This document shows, piece after piece, positions 37,747 to 47,942 of a stretch of 64,000 bases of DNA (position 1 is its first letter; the number at the start of each line of letters is the position of its first letter). Under the pieces are notes generated by a model. It saw only the letters and a program-made list of their open reading frames with translations. It was not told the DNA's origin and did not search any database. Origin of the DNA: an uncultured Lachnospiraceae bacterium (GTDB taxonomy: Bacteria > Bacillota > Clostridia > Lachnospirales > Lachnospiraceae); contig CAMWLJ010000004.1 in the NCBI GenBank assembly GCA_947175055.1, forward strand, positions 1 to 64,000, in the 5' to 3' direction. The position numbers were made by a program, and so were the translations under genes.

Positions 37747-39479
37747 CCTTCCATCCTCCCCTCTCCCGCGCTGTCAGCTTCCCTATCCTGTTCATCCTCC
37801 TTATTCTGCCTCGTGTTCACAGCAAGACAGAAATCCATGATCTCTAACGCATCATACCAGAAGCACTTCTCCGGCATATCGTTCGGAAAATCCACATCTC
37901 TCGATAGAAGAAATGTGCAATATTTCTCCACTTCATCCTTTCCCAGTGCAAAGGCATTGCGTAGCTTCTTCGCCCTGCTTCTCGTCATATTCCCACTCTC
38001 ATCGCCTTCCTGGAAAAATTGCAGACATTTCCACAAGATTCCAATACTTCTCTTGTCATTTCTGCTGTTTAAATCCATGATCCCTTCATATGCCTGACAC
38101 GGCACATAATAAGGTCTCTGAAGCATACTGCTCTTATCCGGTGTAAGATAGTGTTTCATTCTGTAATCCTTCAGATCAGCCGCCCTGACCGTCGAACATA
38201 TCTGATAATCAAAATAGCTGCCGATATTGCCCTCCGCAATACCGCCGTCCCTGTTCTCCCGGTTCTTCGCCACGGACTTGGCATTGCTGCAGCATTCCTC
38301 CGCCACCTTATAGGCATCTGCGAAAGGAAAATGACTGTTGAAATATGCAATCCCCGCACACGCCGAAAAACCATACCTTCTGCGGTTCTCCTCCTCACTG
38401 ATGTTCTCTTCCTGAAACATTATCTTATTCCCAATACTCTTCAGGAACACATCGACTGCATAAATTGCTGCCCGGGCATTGCAGACAAAAGTGATATCAT
38501 CTCCTGCTACAACAATTTCCCGGTATAATCTACCTCTGCGGTCCGATTTAATCTGATCAGAGACCGCATCGATCGCCCGTCCCATCTCATTGAATGTGTC
38601 CTGAAAACTGTACTGTATATTTCGGGATATCATCCGCATGGTCGTAATTGCCCTGCCGTAATCATGCTCTTTCTCCATGATCGCCTTGATTCTTGCTCCC
38701 ATATTATTTCCATCGATATGTACAACCGCCAGATGGCTGCTGTCTCCCTTCTCTGTCACCATATTATCAAGAATTTTCTCGGCATTTCGTGCAATTTCCT
38801 TATCTGGGCAATCCTCGCCCCGCTCCTTTTTCTCCCAAGCATTGAAGCTTTTTCTTTTAAGTGCCGACTCTGTACAGACATATTCTGCCTTGTCCTTATC
38901 CAGCCATATCTTCTGCGTGAGAGGATATCCGGTGATCGAATCCGTCGACATGAAAGGCATTGCCCCTGTTGGCTTCGTCTCAGGCATCCCGGATTTGATA
39001 TCCCTCATTCTCTGTTGAATCTCATCATAGTCCTTCTTATAGTCCTCTGTTTTCTCCACCACAGCCACCGCAAGGTTCAGAGAATACGTCTCTTCCAACA
39101 CATACCTTGCCAATGCTCTGTTCACCTTCCGTAAAGTTTCCTCTTCACGGAACAGAACATAGGCATTGCCGCCACCGATAAAGAGAACCTGCATCCTGAC
39201 CGCTTCCCTTCTGAGAAAGGCATCCGGCTCATCCTCCTCCCAATGAGTCAGGTAGAATTCCTTATTCCACTGATTATTTGCGATGATCTTATCCAGCCCT
39301 TCAATAATGATATTCTCAACCAGTCGCGAAGCGCCTATGATCTCCTGCATTTTATTCGTCCTGAAAATATAGTCCTGTATTCCCCGCACATCATACATGG
39401 CCAGAAAGCTTCTCTTCTCCTGTACTTCCATCCTGCTTCTTCCCTCCATACTTTTGACACGGCTTTTATCCCCGCACAA
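37743..39479 (-). CDS. cas10: Cas10 (HD-less; AGDD palm variant)
   Basis: AMYDVRGIQDYIFRTNKMQEIIGAS, LAVVHIDGNNMGARI, EIVVAGDDITFVCNARAAI, GFSACAGIAYFNSHFPFADAYKVAEECCSNAK. Confidence 0.93.
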   Translation of the reverse strand: MCGDKSRVKSMEGRSRMEVQEKRSFLAMYDVRGIQDYIFRTNKMQEIIGASRLVENIIIEGLDKIIANNQWNKEFYLTHWEEDEPDAFLRREAVRMQVLFIGGGNAYVLFREEETLRKVNRALARYVLEETYSLNLAVAVVEKTEDYKKDYDEIQQRMRDIKSGMPETKPTGAMPFMSTDSITGYPLTQKIWLDKDKAEYVCTESALKRKSFNAWEKKERGEDCPDKEIARNAEKILDNMVTEKGDSSHLAVVHIDGNNMGARIKAIMEKEHDYGRAITTMRMISRNIQYSFQDTFNEMGRAIDAVSDQIKSDRRGRLYREIVVAGDDITFVCNARAAIYAVDVFLKSIGNKIMFQEENISEEENRRRYGFSACAGIAYFNSHFPFADAYKVAEECCSNAKSVAKNRENRDGGIAEGNIGSYFDYQICSTVRAADLKDYRMKHYLTPDKSSMLQRPYYVPCQAYEGIMDLNSRNDKRSIGILWKCLQFFQEGDESGNMTRSRAKKLRNAFALGKDEVEKYCTFLLSRDVDFPNDMPEKCFWYDALEIMDFCLAVNTRQNKEDEQDREADSAGEGRMEG

Positions 39480-39490
39480 TCATAACTCTT

Positions 39491-39655
39491 TTATATTATA
39501 TAATTTCTGGCATTGTTGCACAATACATCCATTATATTCAGCACCCGGACATAGTTACTCAGACGACGGTGTATGTAATCCGTGCACTGCATCACGGTCT
39601 TCGAGTAAATCTTCTCATTCCTCAGCTGCACCATATAGTCGGTGAAAACTCCCAT
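39491..39655 (-). pseudogene. Possible AraC-type regulator remnant (54 aa)
   Basis: MGVFTDYMVQLRNEKIYSKTVMQCTDYIHRRLS resembles the helix preceding AraC HTH; then diverges. Confidence 0.35.
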
Positions 39656-39670
39656 TTTCGCAGATTCCGA

Positions 39671-40000
39671 TTATATACTGGAGCGTGAAAATTCCATGTT
39701 TCCTTCTCTATCTCTTAAATCATCAACTGTATAACCATTAATGTATTCCATACGAATATATGACTTCCCTTCAATCCTTCCAGCATCATATATTCTAGCA
39801 ATATATGGACTATTAAGAGAAAACAGCATCTGTGCTTGTCTAAAAAATCTTCTTTCTCCCTCACTTTGTTCTTCTGATGAAACAAAAATAGGTTCATATA
39901 TTTTTACTGCAAAATCCATATCTAAACAATTGTTATGATATTTATGAACAGTTCCAAGCCCTCCACTTCCGCTGCTGGAGGCTGCATAAAAATACCCGGC
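39671..40000 (-). pseudogene. Truncated Hanks-type Ser/Thr kinase N-lobe
   Basis: DFAVKIYEP...RFFRQAQMLFSLNSPYIARIYDAGRIEGKSYIRMEYINGYTVDDL; upstream frame GSGGLGTVHKYHN. Confidence 0.65.
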
Positions 40001-40088
40001 ATAACACCGGGTAAAAAATTTTTTATTTTTTTAGATTGTCTCTTTCCTGTCCACTGCATCTTATTTAGAAAGTAATTTCTCCATAAAG

Positions 40089-40394
40089 CTATCTATTTCC
40101 TATTTCCAGTGGAACAACCGCTAATGTCTTTCCCAATGGCGCTAATACCTTCAAAATCGTATCCAGCTGCGGACTGGTATTGCCTTTTTCCATTCTTGCA
40201 ATAACAGGCTGTTTTACCCCGCTTAATTCCTCCAGCTTTTTTTGACTTATCCCCTTTTCCTGCCTCGCCTTTATCAGCTCCCCAATAATAGACACCCGCA
40301 GCTCGCTTTCCGCTATCTCATCCGGCGTAAGAATACTTTCCATAAATTCCAGAACATTCCCTATCCTTCCATACCGTAAAACTGTATTTTCCAT
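40089..40394 (-). pseudogene. 5'-truncated second copy of the HigA-like antitoxin
   Basis: From GNVLEFMESIL onward the protein is identical to that of 15604-15966; N-terminus replaced by sequence overlapping the end of blaR1. Confidence 0.85.
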
Positions 40395-42322
40395 TCATCC
40401 TGCTCTTTGACAAGTATACATGTTAGATACAGAAACATATCTTCATAGTTACTGTCCCTGAATTCTATGGAGACATTACATCTTCCATTTTCAATCTTCT
40501 TCTCATCAGTATCTGACAATCCCTTCACCGTTAAATCACTTATTATTCCTGTATCTTCATATATATCAACCGTTCCTTCATATGTACTTGCCAGAAACTT
40601 CTGAATAGTATCAATATCTCCATCGAAATAGGATTCCGCAAACGCCTCCAAAGCAGTTCTGATGCTCTGACAATCTTCAGCTTCCAGATATTCTCCTGTC
40701 CCTGCAGTACTATTCATCTCTCCATGCTCAGCCCCACTTGATAACGCAAATGTATTCACAATGACCGAAAACTCTCTCCCCCATCCGTCTTCATGATCAA
40801 CCGGATAAGAACAGAAGATTCCCCATACGTTATTTTCAAGCACTTTCTGTTCAACACGATATAATAAGTCCCCCTCCTGTTTCCACCACTTATAGGCGTC
40901 TTCCTCTGTATAACCTTCCTCTTGAAGTTTCTGATTTACAGAATCCTCTGATTCACCTTCATAATGCGTTATCCAAAGTGAGATCTGATCATTGATCTCT
41001 GATTTCCATAGATCAGGAGCAGATAGATACCATTGCTCGTCATCAGGCAGATAGAGAGAATAGCCATTCCCAACCGCAAGCGTAGCCTGTTTTTGCTCCT
41101 GTTCTCCTTCTTTTGAAAAAGTGAGTGTAGTTGTATTTTCCAATGTATTATCATTAACGGCAGAATCATCAACAGGCGCCGGAACGGTTTGAGCAGTTTC
41201 TGACCCGGACTGTTCGGACACATTTCCCATATCTTCATTTGCTGCGTCCTCGTTCTCAATATTTTCTTTCTTGGTATTCTCTTTTGTAACAGAACAGCCT
41301 ACCAGCATTCCTAAACAGCTCGATAACACAACCGCACATATCAATATAGATACTCCATTTCTCTTTCCGCTTTTCATCAATATATTTCTAAAGCGTTTTT
41401 TCATAATCTTTGTTCCCCCATAAAACTGCGTTGATAAAACGGTTTTCCTGGCACATTGCTTATGAAGCATGGACAGCAATGTTTCTGTATATGCTTTCCG
41501 CAGCTCATAACTTATGCCTTGTGTAACTCTTTCATCACAGGACAGCTCCATATCAATGGCAGCTTCTTTCTGCATGATCCAGATCAGTGGATTGAACCAG
41601 TGAACAGCATTCGCTGTTACAAAAAGAAGTTTAAGATACACATCTCCTCGTTTTAAATGAACCAACTCATGTTTTAAAATAAAAAACAGATCCTCAGAAT
41701 CATACTGCTCTCTTGGCAAAACCAAAACAGGTTTTATAAATCCTATTATCATAGGGCTTCCTGCTTCATCGTATTCCATCACGCGTACTGTACGTCTGAT
41801 ATGTAATTCACGTTTAAGCTGGAATATCTGGCTTAAAATACGCGTTTCTTTTATCACTCTCCCCCTTTTTATCACCTGTCGTTTGTAGTGGGAATAACTG
41901 ATAAGATGTACAGATATAAAAATCAGGCTGCCAATCATCCAGACAAACGTTACGATATCAAGCATGGTCATATCTGTTGTATTCTTTTCAGACGAGGCTT
42001 TGATCGGTGTAGTCATCTGCGCCGGTATCTCAACAACAATCCCTCGATATGGCATTGCCATGTCAGTTGGATCATCTGCATCGTTTTCTTCCGATTCAGA
42101 ACGCATTTCGACTTTCGGTCGTGACAGTCTGTCCATAACATACTGCACATTCGTTCCGCTAATAGGAATAAGCAGCCGTAACGCAAGAAAAATCCAGATC
42201 AGGTATTTCCATTTTACGGCATACCTTTTGTTTAAAAATGGTGTCAGAAAAATCAAAGCAATAACGAACAGTCCAATAGATGCTGAAATTCCCAAAATGG
42301 ATAAAAAAATATTTCCCATCAT
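40361..42322 (-). CDS. blaR1: BlaR1/MecR1-like M56 peptidase antirepressor
   Basis: FILKHELVHLKRGDVYLKLLFVTANAVHWFNPLIW; ELSCDERVTQG. Confidence 0.85.
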   Translation of the reverse strand: MMGNIFLSILGISASIGLFVIALIFLTPFLNKRYAVKWKYLIWIFLALRLLIPISGTNVQYVMDRLSRPKVEMRSESEENDADDPTDMAMPYRGIVVEIPAQMTTPIKASSEKNTTDMTMLDIVTFVWMIGSLIFISVHLISYSHYKRQVIKRGRVIKETRILSQIFQLKRELHIRRTVRVMEYDEAGSPMIIGFIKPVLVLPREQYDSEDLFFILKHELVHLKRGDVYLKLLFVTANAVHWFNPLIWIMQKEAAIDMELSCDERVTQGISYELRKAYTETLLSMLHKQCARKTVLSTQFYGGTKIMKKRFRNILMKSGKRNGVSILICAVVLSSCLGMLVGCSVTKENTKKENIENEDAANEDMGNVSEQSGSETAQTVPAPVDDSAVNDNTLENTTTLTFSKEGEQEQKQATLAVGNGYSLYLPDDEQWYLSAPDLWKSEINDQISLWITHYEGESEDSVNQKLQEEGYTEEDAYKWWKQEGDLLYRVEQKVLENNVWGIFCSYPVDHEDGWGREFSVIVNTFALSSGAEHGEMNSTAGTGEYLEAEDCQSIRTALEAFAESYFDGDIDTIQKFLASTYEGTVDIYEDTGIISDLTVKGLSDTDEKKIENGRCNVSIEFRDSNYEDMFLYLTCILVKEQDEWKIQFYGMEG

Positions 42323-42702
42323 TCATCCTCCAATTTATCCAAAAAATTTCTGAGTTCTTGAATATCAGAGCTTTTGATCTCTTTATTACTATATAGTGCA
42401 ACTATCATATTCTGTATTGAATTGTTATATAGCTTTTCGAGAAAATGCTTACTTGCTCCAGCCTTGTACTCATTTTCTGAAATAATCGAAGTATACAGAT
42501 TTCTTCCTGTTGAACGGTCGCAACTGAGAAATCCTTTATCAACTAACCTTGCCAATGATGTCATTAACGTGGAAAGCTGCCAACTCCTCCGCTCCTGCAA
42601 TTCTTTTAAAATATAGTTTGAAGTTACAGGATCACCACTGTCCCAAACCACCTGCATAATCTCCAGTTCTGCCTCCCCTAATTTTTTAAGCGTATTTCCC
42701 AT
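42319..42702 (-). CDS. blaI: BlaI/MecI-family repressor (start corrected to MGNTLKKL)
   Basis: LGEAELEIMQVVWDSGDPVTSNYILKEL...STLMTSLARLVDKGFLSCDRSTGRN. Confidence 0.9.
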   Translation of the reverse strand: MGNTLKKLGEAELEIMQVVWDSGDPVTSNYILKELQERRSWQLSTLMTSLARLVDKGFLSCDRSTGRNLYTSIISENEYKAGASKHFLEKLYNNSIQNMIVALYSNKEIKSSDIQELRNFLDKLEDE

Positions 42703-42718
42703 GTATCGGCCCCTCCTT

Positions 42719-42750
42719 ATACAACTGTATAATTCATTATACAGTTGTAT
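42719..42750. promoter_or_regulatory. BlaI-type operator palindrome
   Basis: ATACAACTGTATAAT-TC-ATTATACAGTTGTAT, perfect 15-bp arms directly upstream of blaI. Confidence 0.88.
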
Positions 42751-42879
42751 ATCAAAACTGTCAATATAAACCTCACACTTATCTCCATTAACAGCCCGAT
42801 CATATAACCTCATTCCGCTAAAGCCTCTACTGCTTCCTTCCTCTTTACATAATCAAAGCCCTCGCGGCAGTCGCCAAAT

Positions 42880-42918
42880 GTCTGCAAGCAGCCACTTGGC
42901 TCGTTGCTCGCAGGAATA
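42880..42918. repeat. Dispersed short repeat copy A (ctgcaagcagccacttggctcgttgctcgcaggaataaa)
   Basis: Matches 63574-63612 with 2 mismatches. Confidence 0.75.
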
Positions 42919-43266
42919 AAGCGCATAAAAAATGCTCCCCTTTTTGTAACAGGAAGCATAAAACTCATTCATTTCTTTGTCCATGGTCTTTTACAGCTTG
43001 ATGATCACTCCATATCATGTGCCTGCCACATGCATTCAGTAAGTTTCATATCCGTAAAACGGCTTTATTTGTGTGAATTCCACCCGTCAACGGAGCATTC
43101 GATACAATAGTCATCTTCCCCGGTTGCTTTTGCGTTGTTATAGAAAGCTATACATAAAGCCGCAAAAAGACCTGAGCTCTCTCTCTGAATTATTAATCTG
43201 AATTATTAATCTGAATTACATATCCGCCGGATAAACCGGAGCGCCTGTTCCATGAGGAGTTATACT

Positions 43267-43758
43267 CTAAAGTGAATTATCAAACGTAAATCCTGTTTCA
43301 CCTGCCTTCGCTGCAGTAAACGTATCATAGTTCCCGTTTGTATACTCTGCAATGACCTTACTCCAAAAGTTATGCGCAGGTAGGTTGTTAATCCATTGAG
43401 ATATTTCCCACCCACCAGGAAACATATCAAAAATCTTCATAGCTGCTGCCCTTCCAACTCCTTTATGTCTGTATTTCTTCATTACAAAAAATTCTGCTAT
43501 GTTATGAGGGTTTGGCAGATTATTATGTTCACAGCAGGAGCGTACTAAAACCAGTCCTGCAAGTTTTGCATTTGCCCTAATAAAAAAAGGGTATCTGCCT
43601 TCTTCATTCCAATAAGCATCAATATGCTCATATCCAAAATATCCATATTCGTTTATATCATCATTGGAAAATTCCGAAAAATCATAATTATACAATTCCA
43701 ACATCTGAATAAAAACAGATTTCTGCTCGTATAATATAGGCTCTACACAAATTTCCAT
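43267..43758 (-). CDS. GNAT-family acetyltransferase
   Basis: IAEFFVMKKYRHKGVGRAAAMKIFDMFPGGWEI. Confidence 0.85.
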   Translation of the reverse strand: MEICVEPILYEQKSVFIQMLELYNYDFSEFSNDDINEYGYFGYEHIDAYWNEEGRYPFFIRANAKLAGLVLVRSCCEHNNLPNPHNIAEFFVMKKYRHKGVGRAAAMKIFDMFPGGWEISQWINNLPAHNFWSKVIAEYTNGNYDTFTAAKAGETGFTFDNSL

Positions 43759-44110
43759 ACATATCCTCCATAAAATTTAATTATACTGTCTACAATCTGC
43801 ATATATAACAGGATACCAGAATCACATTCATATTTCTATCAATTTCTCATTGAATCACTTCCTCCGCCAACACTGGCCGGTTCTTCTTTGCAATATACAG
43901 AAACAGACAGAAGTTCACCCGGATGCACTTGTGTCGGAATTTCCTCGCTGACAAGATCATATTGTAATATTTTATCAACAATTTTGATATTCTATCTTTG
44001 ATCCATAACATAATATTCTGTTACCAGAACACAAAAAAAGACAGGAAAATAGTCCTGTCCTTCTTACTCAGCCACAATACCAGACTGATCAGAATATAAA
44101 AGTGCAACAC

Positions 44111-44989
44111 TTAAAAACGTTTTCTGTCTTTCAATTCCTGATATAATATCCTGTAGTTGTCATAGCGCACCCGGCTGATCTTCCCTGACTCAACAGCCTC
44201 CTTCACGCCGCAGGAAGGTTCGCTGATATGTGCACATCCGCTGAATTTACAGTACGGTTCGTACTGCACGAATTCCGGATAGTAGAAACCCAGTTCTTCT
44301 TTCGTGATCTCGGAGATGTCCAACGATGTAAAGCCCGGTGTATCTACTATATAAGTTCCTTCGCCGAGGGCGATGATCTCCGAATGACGAGTGGTATGTC
44401 TGCCCCGCGCAATCTTAGCGCTGATAGCTCCGGTCTCCATATTGGCCTGCGGCGCCAGCTTATTGATCAGAGACGACTTCCCCACGCCGCTTGGGCCTGC
44501 CACTGTTGTCGTCCTGCCGCTTAACAGCTCCTTCACTTCCTCAAGCCCTTCCTCCTCCAGCACACTGATGAACAGGACACGGCAGCCGCAGGTCTCATAT
44601 GCCTGCCGCAGCGCCTCCTTCTCCTCTCTGGACGCGATCTCCTGCTTATTAAAGCAGATAATGGTCTGCAGATGCTGCTGTTCCATCCGGATCAGCAGTC
44701 TGTCCAGAAGATTAAAGTTTGGATCCGGTTTCACGACGGCAAACAAGATAAGCGCCTGATCCACATTGGCAACAGCCGGCCGGATCAAAGCGCTCTTTCT
44801 TGGCAGTATTTCTCTGATATTGCCAAGCATCTCTTCCTCGTCCAGTATATCCGTCAACACATTATCCCCTACAAGAGGTTTCACATGATCTTTTCTGAAA
44901 ATTCCTTTGGCCTTGCATTCATAGATTCCTCTGCCCTCCACATGAACATAGTAGAATCCTGCAATTCCCTTGATAATCTTGCCCTGCAT
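44111..44989 (-). CDS. rsgA: Ribosome small-subunit-dependent GTPase RsgA
   Basis: GPSGVGKSSLINKL, TPGFTSLDI, C-terminal Cys/His zinc site. Confidence 0.95.
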   Translation of the reverse strand: MQGKIIKGIAGFYYVHVEGRGIYECKAKGIFRKDHVKPLVGDNVLTDILDEEEMLGNIREILPRKSALIRPAVANVDQALILFAVVKPDPNFNLLDRLLIRMEQQHLQTIICFNKQEIASREEKEALRQAYETCGCRVLFISVLEEEGLEEVKELLSGRTTTVAGPSGVGKSSLINKLAPQANMETGAISAKIARGRHTTRHSEIIALGEGTYIVDTPGFTSLDISEITKEELGFYYPEFVQYEPYCKFSGCAHISEPSCGVKEAVESGKISRVRYDNYRILYQELKDRKRF

Positions 44990-44998
44990 ACGCTTATC

Positions 44999-47167
44999 CT
45001 ACTCCTGCGTAAAGCTGACTTCTCTGCTTACTGTCCTGTCTTCCGAGACGGCCTCGCTGGTCACGGTCTCCCCTGTATTTGGATCCGTCGTTGTAGCCGC
45101 TTCCTTCTCTACCCGAAAGGTGAAAGTGATGGTCCCGGTAGGTGATTTGATGCCGGTATAGTTAGTCGCTACCGGAAAAGTCGTAGTCTGTGTGCTCAGA
45201 AGCTGCGTGCCGTCCGCCGTCATGACTGTAACATTCACTGCCATTCCGTTCTGATAATCCGGATCCTCCGTCGGCGCCGTAATTCCTTCCGAATACCGAT
45301 AAGTGGCCGCCTCCGGCCCGGTACTGATGGAAATATCAATGGCTGTTCCCTTATCTACATAGGAACCCACAGAATAACTCTGATAGCACACCTTTCCTGA
45401 CAGTGAGGCATCCTCATTGGCCGCAGATGTCACATTTCCCACCTCCAGTCCAAGCTCCGTCAGGGTAACGGTGGCATCCATCTCCTCCATGCCCACCAAA
45501 TTGGGTACTCTTACCTTATTCTCATCCGCCCCCTGACTGATTCGTATCGTGACTGAGGATCCCGGCGGCGCCGTAGTGCCTGCCTCCGGTGACTGGGAAA
45601 TAACATACCCATTCTGCACCGTATGGTCATATCCTTCCGTCACATTGACTACAAATCCCTCTTTCTCCAGGATAGAAGTCGCCTCTTCTTTGGATTTACC
45701 GGTCGCTGCCGGAACTTTGACTCCCTCCGCGCTTTCCGCCACTGTCAGAATGATCACCGTACCTTTATTGAGCATCAGTTTCTCCTGATCAGTGCTCGTC
45801 GCAGCGCCGCCCTGCACGCTGGCCCGAAGAACAGTCCCTGCCTCGTGCGTAGCGCTTGCCTCATAGCGGATCTCCGGTGTCAGCCCGATCTCCAGCAGAG
45901 CGCGCTTAGCCTCCTCCACATTCATTCCGGCCACCTTGATCATCTCTACCTGCTCTGTAGATTCTTCCTGCACCGGTTCCTTCTCAGGCACCGTGCCGAA
46001 CTGGAACACACCCATAGCCCTGCCGACCAGGAAGATAACGATACATCCCACGAGGAGCGCTGCCACAACAGCCAGGATCGTTGTTATTCTTTCCATCCTG
46101 GGATCATAATCCTCTTCGTCTTCGTCCCACTCCTCCTCATCTTCTTCCTCTTCTTCGTCCTCCTCTTCATAGACGCGCAGATTGTTCTTTTTCAGGCGCA
46201 TCACTTCATCCATGGAATCATGCCTGTCGGACTGCCGCTTGATCTGCGCCATATCCCTGTCCGTGATCATTCTCGTGGAAGCTTCCTCGTCCGGATCCAT
46301 CAATTTGACAAAATCCTCATCCGGATTGATCAGGGACTGCTTCAGATCGGCGATCAGTTCCTGCATGGACTGATATCTTCTGTCCGGACTCTTCTGACAG
46401 CATTTACACACGATCTGCTCCACGCTGATCGGAATCTCCGGCACATATTCCCTGGGGGACGGCATTTCTTCCTGAATGTGTTTGATCGCGATCGCCACCG
46501 TCGTCTCCCCGTTAAAAGGCACTCTGCCGGTCAGCATCTCAAACATAGTGATACCCAACGAATAAATATCGCTCTTCTCGTCACTGTATCCACCCCTGGC
46601 CTGTTCGGGTGACGTATAGTGTACCGAACCCATCACATTGGACGTGATCGTATTGCTGGTAGCCGCCTTGGCAATGCCGAAATCCGTTACCTTGACCTTG
46701 CCTTCTTTTGATATGATTATATTCTGCGGCTTAATATCCCGATGGATAATGTGATTATTGTGCGCCGCTTCCAATCCCATAGATACCTGGATCGCAATGC
46801 TTACCGCTTCCTTGACAGATAATCTCGCTTTCCTCTCAATATATTTCTTTAAGGTGATGCCTTCTACCAATTCCATTACGATATAGTAGATGCCGCCCTC
46901 TTCACCCACATCATACACATTGACTATATTGGGATGCATAAGTCCGGCTGCCGCCTGCGCCTCAACCCTGAACTTCGAGACGAAATTGGCGTTCTCACTG
47001 AATTCCTGCTTTAATACCTTAACTGCTACAAATCGGTTTAGTTTATAATCTTTCGCTTTATATACATCTGACATACCGCCGGTACCGATCCGCTCCAGGA
47101 TCTCATACCGTTCTCCTATCATCATACCTATCTTAATCATGTTCCACCTCGTCTGCAGACAGCTCAA
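44999..47167 (-). CDS. prkC: PASTA-domain Ser/Thr protein kinase
   Basis: YEILERIGTGGMSDVYKAKD, HRDIKPQNIII; TM; PASTA repeats. Confidence 0.95.
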   Translation of the reverse strand: MSCLQTRWNMIKIGMMIGERYEILERIGTGGMSDVYKAKDYKLNRFVAVKVLKQEFSENANFVSKFRVEAQAAAGLMHPNIVNVYDVGEEGGIYYIVMELVEGITLKKYIERKARLSVKEAVSIAIQVSMGLEAAHNNHIIHRDIKPQNIIISKEGKVKVTDFGIAKAATSNTITSNVMGSVHYTSPEQARGGYSDEKSDIYSLGITMFEMLTGRVPFNGETTVAIAIKHIQEEMPSPREYVPEIPISVEQIVCKCCQKSPDRRYQSMQELIADLKQSLINPDEDFVKLMDPDEEASTRMITDRDMAQIKRQSDRHDSMDEVMRLKKNNLRVYEEEDEEEEEDEEEWDEDEEDYDPRMERITTILAVVAALLVGCIVIFLVGRAMGVFQFGTVPEKEPVQEESTEQVEMIKVAGMNVEEAKRALLEIGLTPEIRYEASATHEAGTVLRASVQGGAATSTDQEKLMLNKGTVIILTVAESAEGVKVPAATGKSKEEATSILEKEGFVVNVTEGYDHTVQNGYVISQSPEAGTTAPPGSSVTIRISQGADENKVRVPNLVGMEEMDATVTLTELGLEVGNVTSAANEDASLSGKVCYQSYSVGSYVDKGTAIDISISTGPEAATYRYSEGITAPTEDPDYQNGMAVNVTVMTADGTQLLSTQTTTFPVATNYTGIKSPTGTITFTFRVEKEAATTTDPNTGETVTSEAVSEDRTVSREVSFTQE

Positions 47168-47879
47168 TAACGATTACTGAAATATTATCCTTGCCGCCGT
47201 TTTGATTGGCCACCCTCACCAATTCTTCTACCCTGTCCTTAAGACTGCCACCTCTCCTTAAGATAAAGTGGATCGTCTCGTCGTCCATCATATTCGTCAA
47301 TCCGTCAGAACAAAGTAAAACCATATCCTCCGCCTGTAACTCCAGATTAAAGAAATCCGCCTCAACATGATCTCTGGCGCCGATCGCTCTGGTAATGATA
47401 TTCTTATCCGGATGATTTCTCGCAGAAGCCCTGTCGATTCCTCCCATACGGACCATCTCCTCCACAAGAGAATGATCCTTCGTGATCTGCCTGATCCTCT
47501 CATTGACAACATAAAGCCGGCTGTCCCCTACATTGGCTACCTCCAGATATCTGCCTATAAAAGTAGCAATGACAATCGTCGTTCCCATGCCGCTGTAAGA
47601 TACGTCCTCCCTGGCCCGCTTGCGGATCACGGCATTTGCCTTCTCGATGGCCCTGCCCAGAATCTTCACCGGGTTCTTTTCAAAAGAGGCTTCTATCTCT
47701 TCCGCCACTGTCTCCACCGCGTAGCGCGAAGCAAAATCTCCGGCATTATGGCCGCCCATACCATCCGCCACAATAAAAACATTGGGCAGATTCCCGATAG
47801 GACCCTCTGACAGATAGATAAAATCCTGATTCAGTTGTCTTTTTTGTCCGATATCTGTTGTCGCATAGGACCTAAGCAC
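47133..47879 (-). CDS. PP2C-family protein phosphatase
   Basis: FIVADGMGGHNAGDFAS, LLCSDGLTNMM, GGKDNISVIVI; paired with prkC. Confidence 0.95.
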   Translation of the reverse strand: MLRSYATTDIGQKRQLNQDFIYLSEGPIGNLPNVFIVADGMGGHNAGDFASRYAVETVAEEIEASFEKNPVKILGRAIEKANAVIRKRAREDVSYSGMGTTIVIATFIGRYLEVANVGDSRLYVVNERIRQITKDHSLVEEMVRMGGIDRASARNHPDKNIITRAIGARDHVEADFFNLELQAEDMVLLCSDGLTNMMDDETIHFILRRGGSLKDRVEELVRVANQNGGKDNISVIVIELSADEVEHD

Positions 47880-47942
47880 TGTACTGTTCCCCCTGTTACT
47901 TTGGACCGGCTCTCGCTGTCTTGCCGCACCCGGTCCAAAAGA

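Noticed and set aside
45623-46612. 329-aa plus-strand ORF
   Set aside because: Antisense to prkC; His/Leu/Arg-rich composition typical of a shadow frame.
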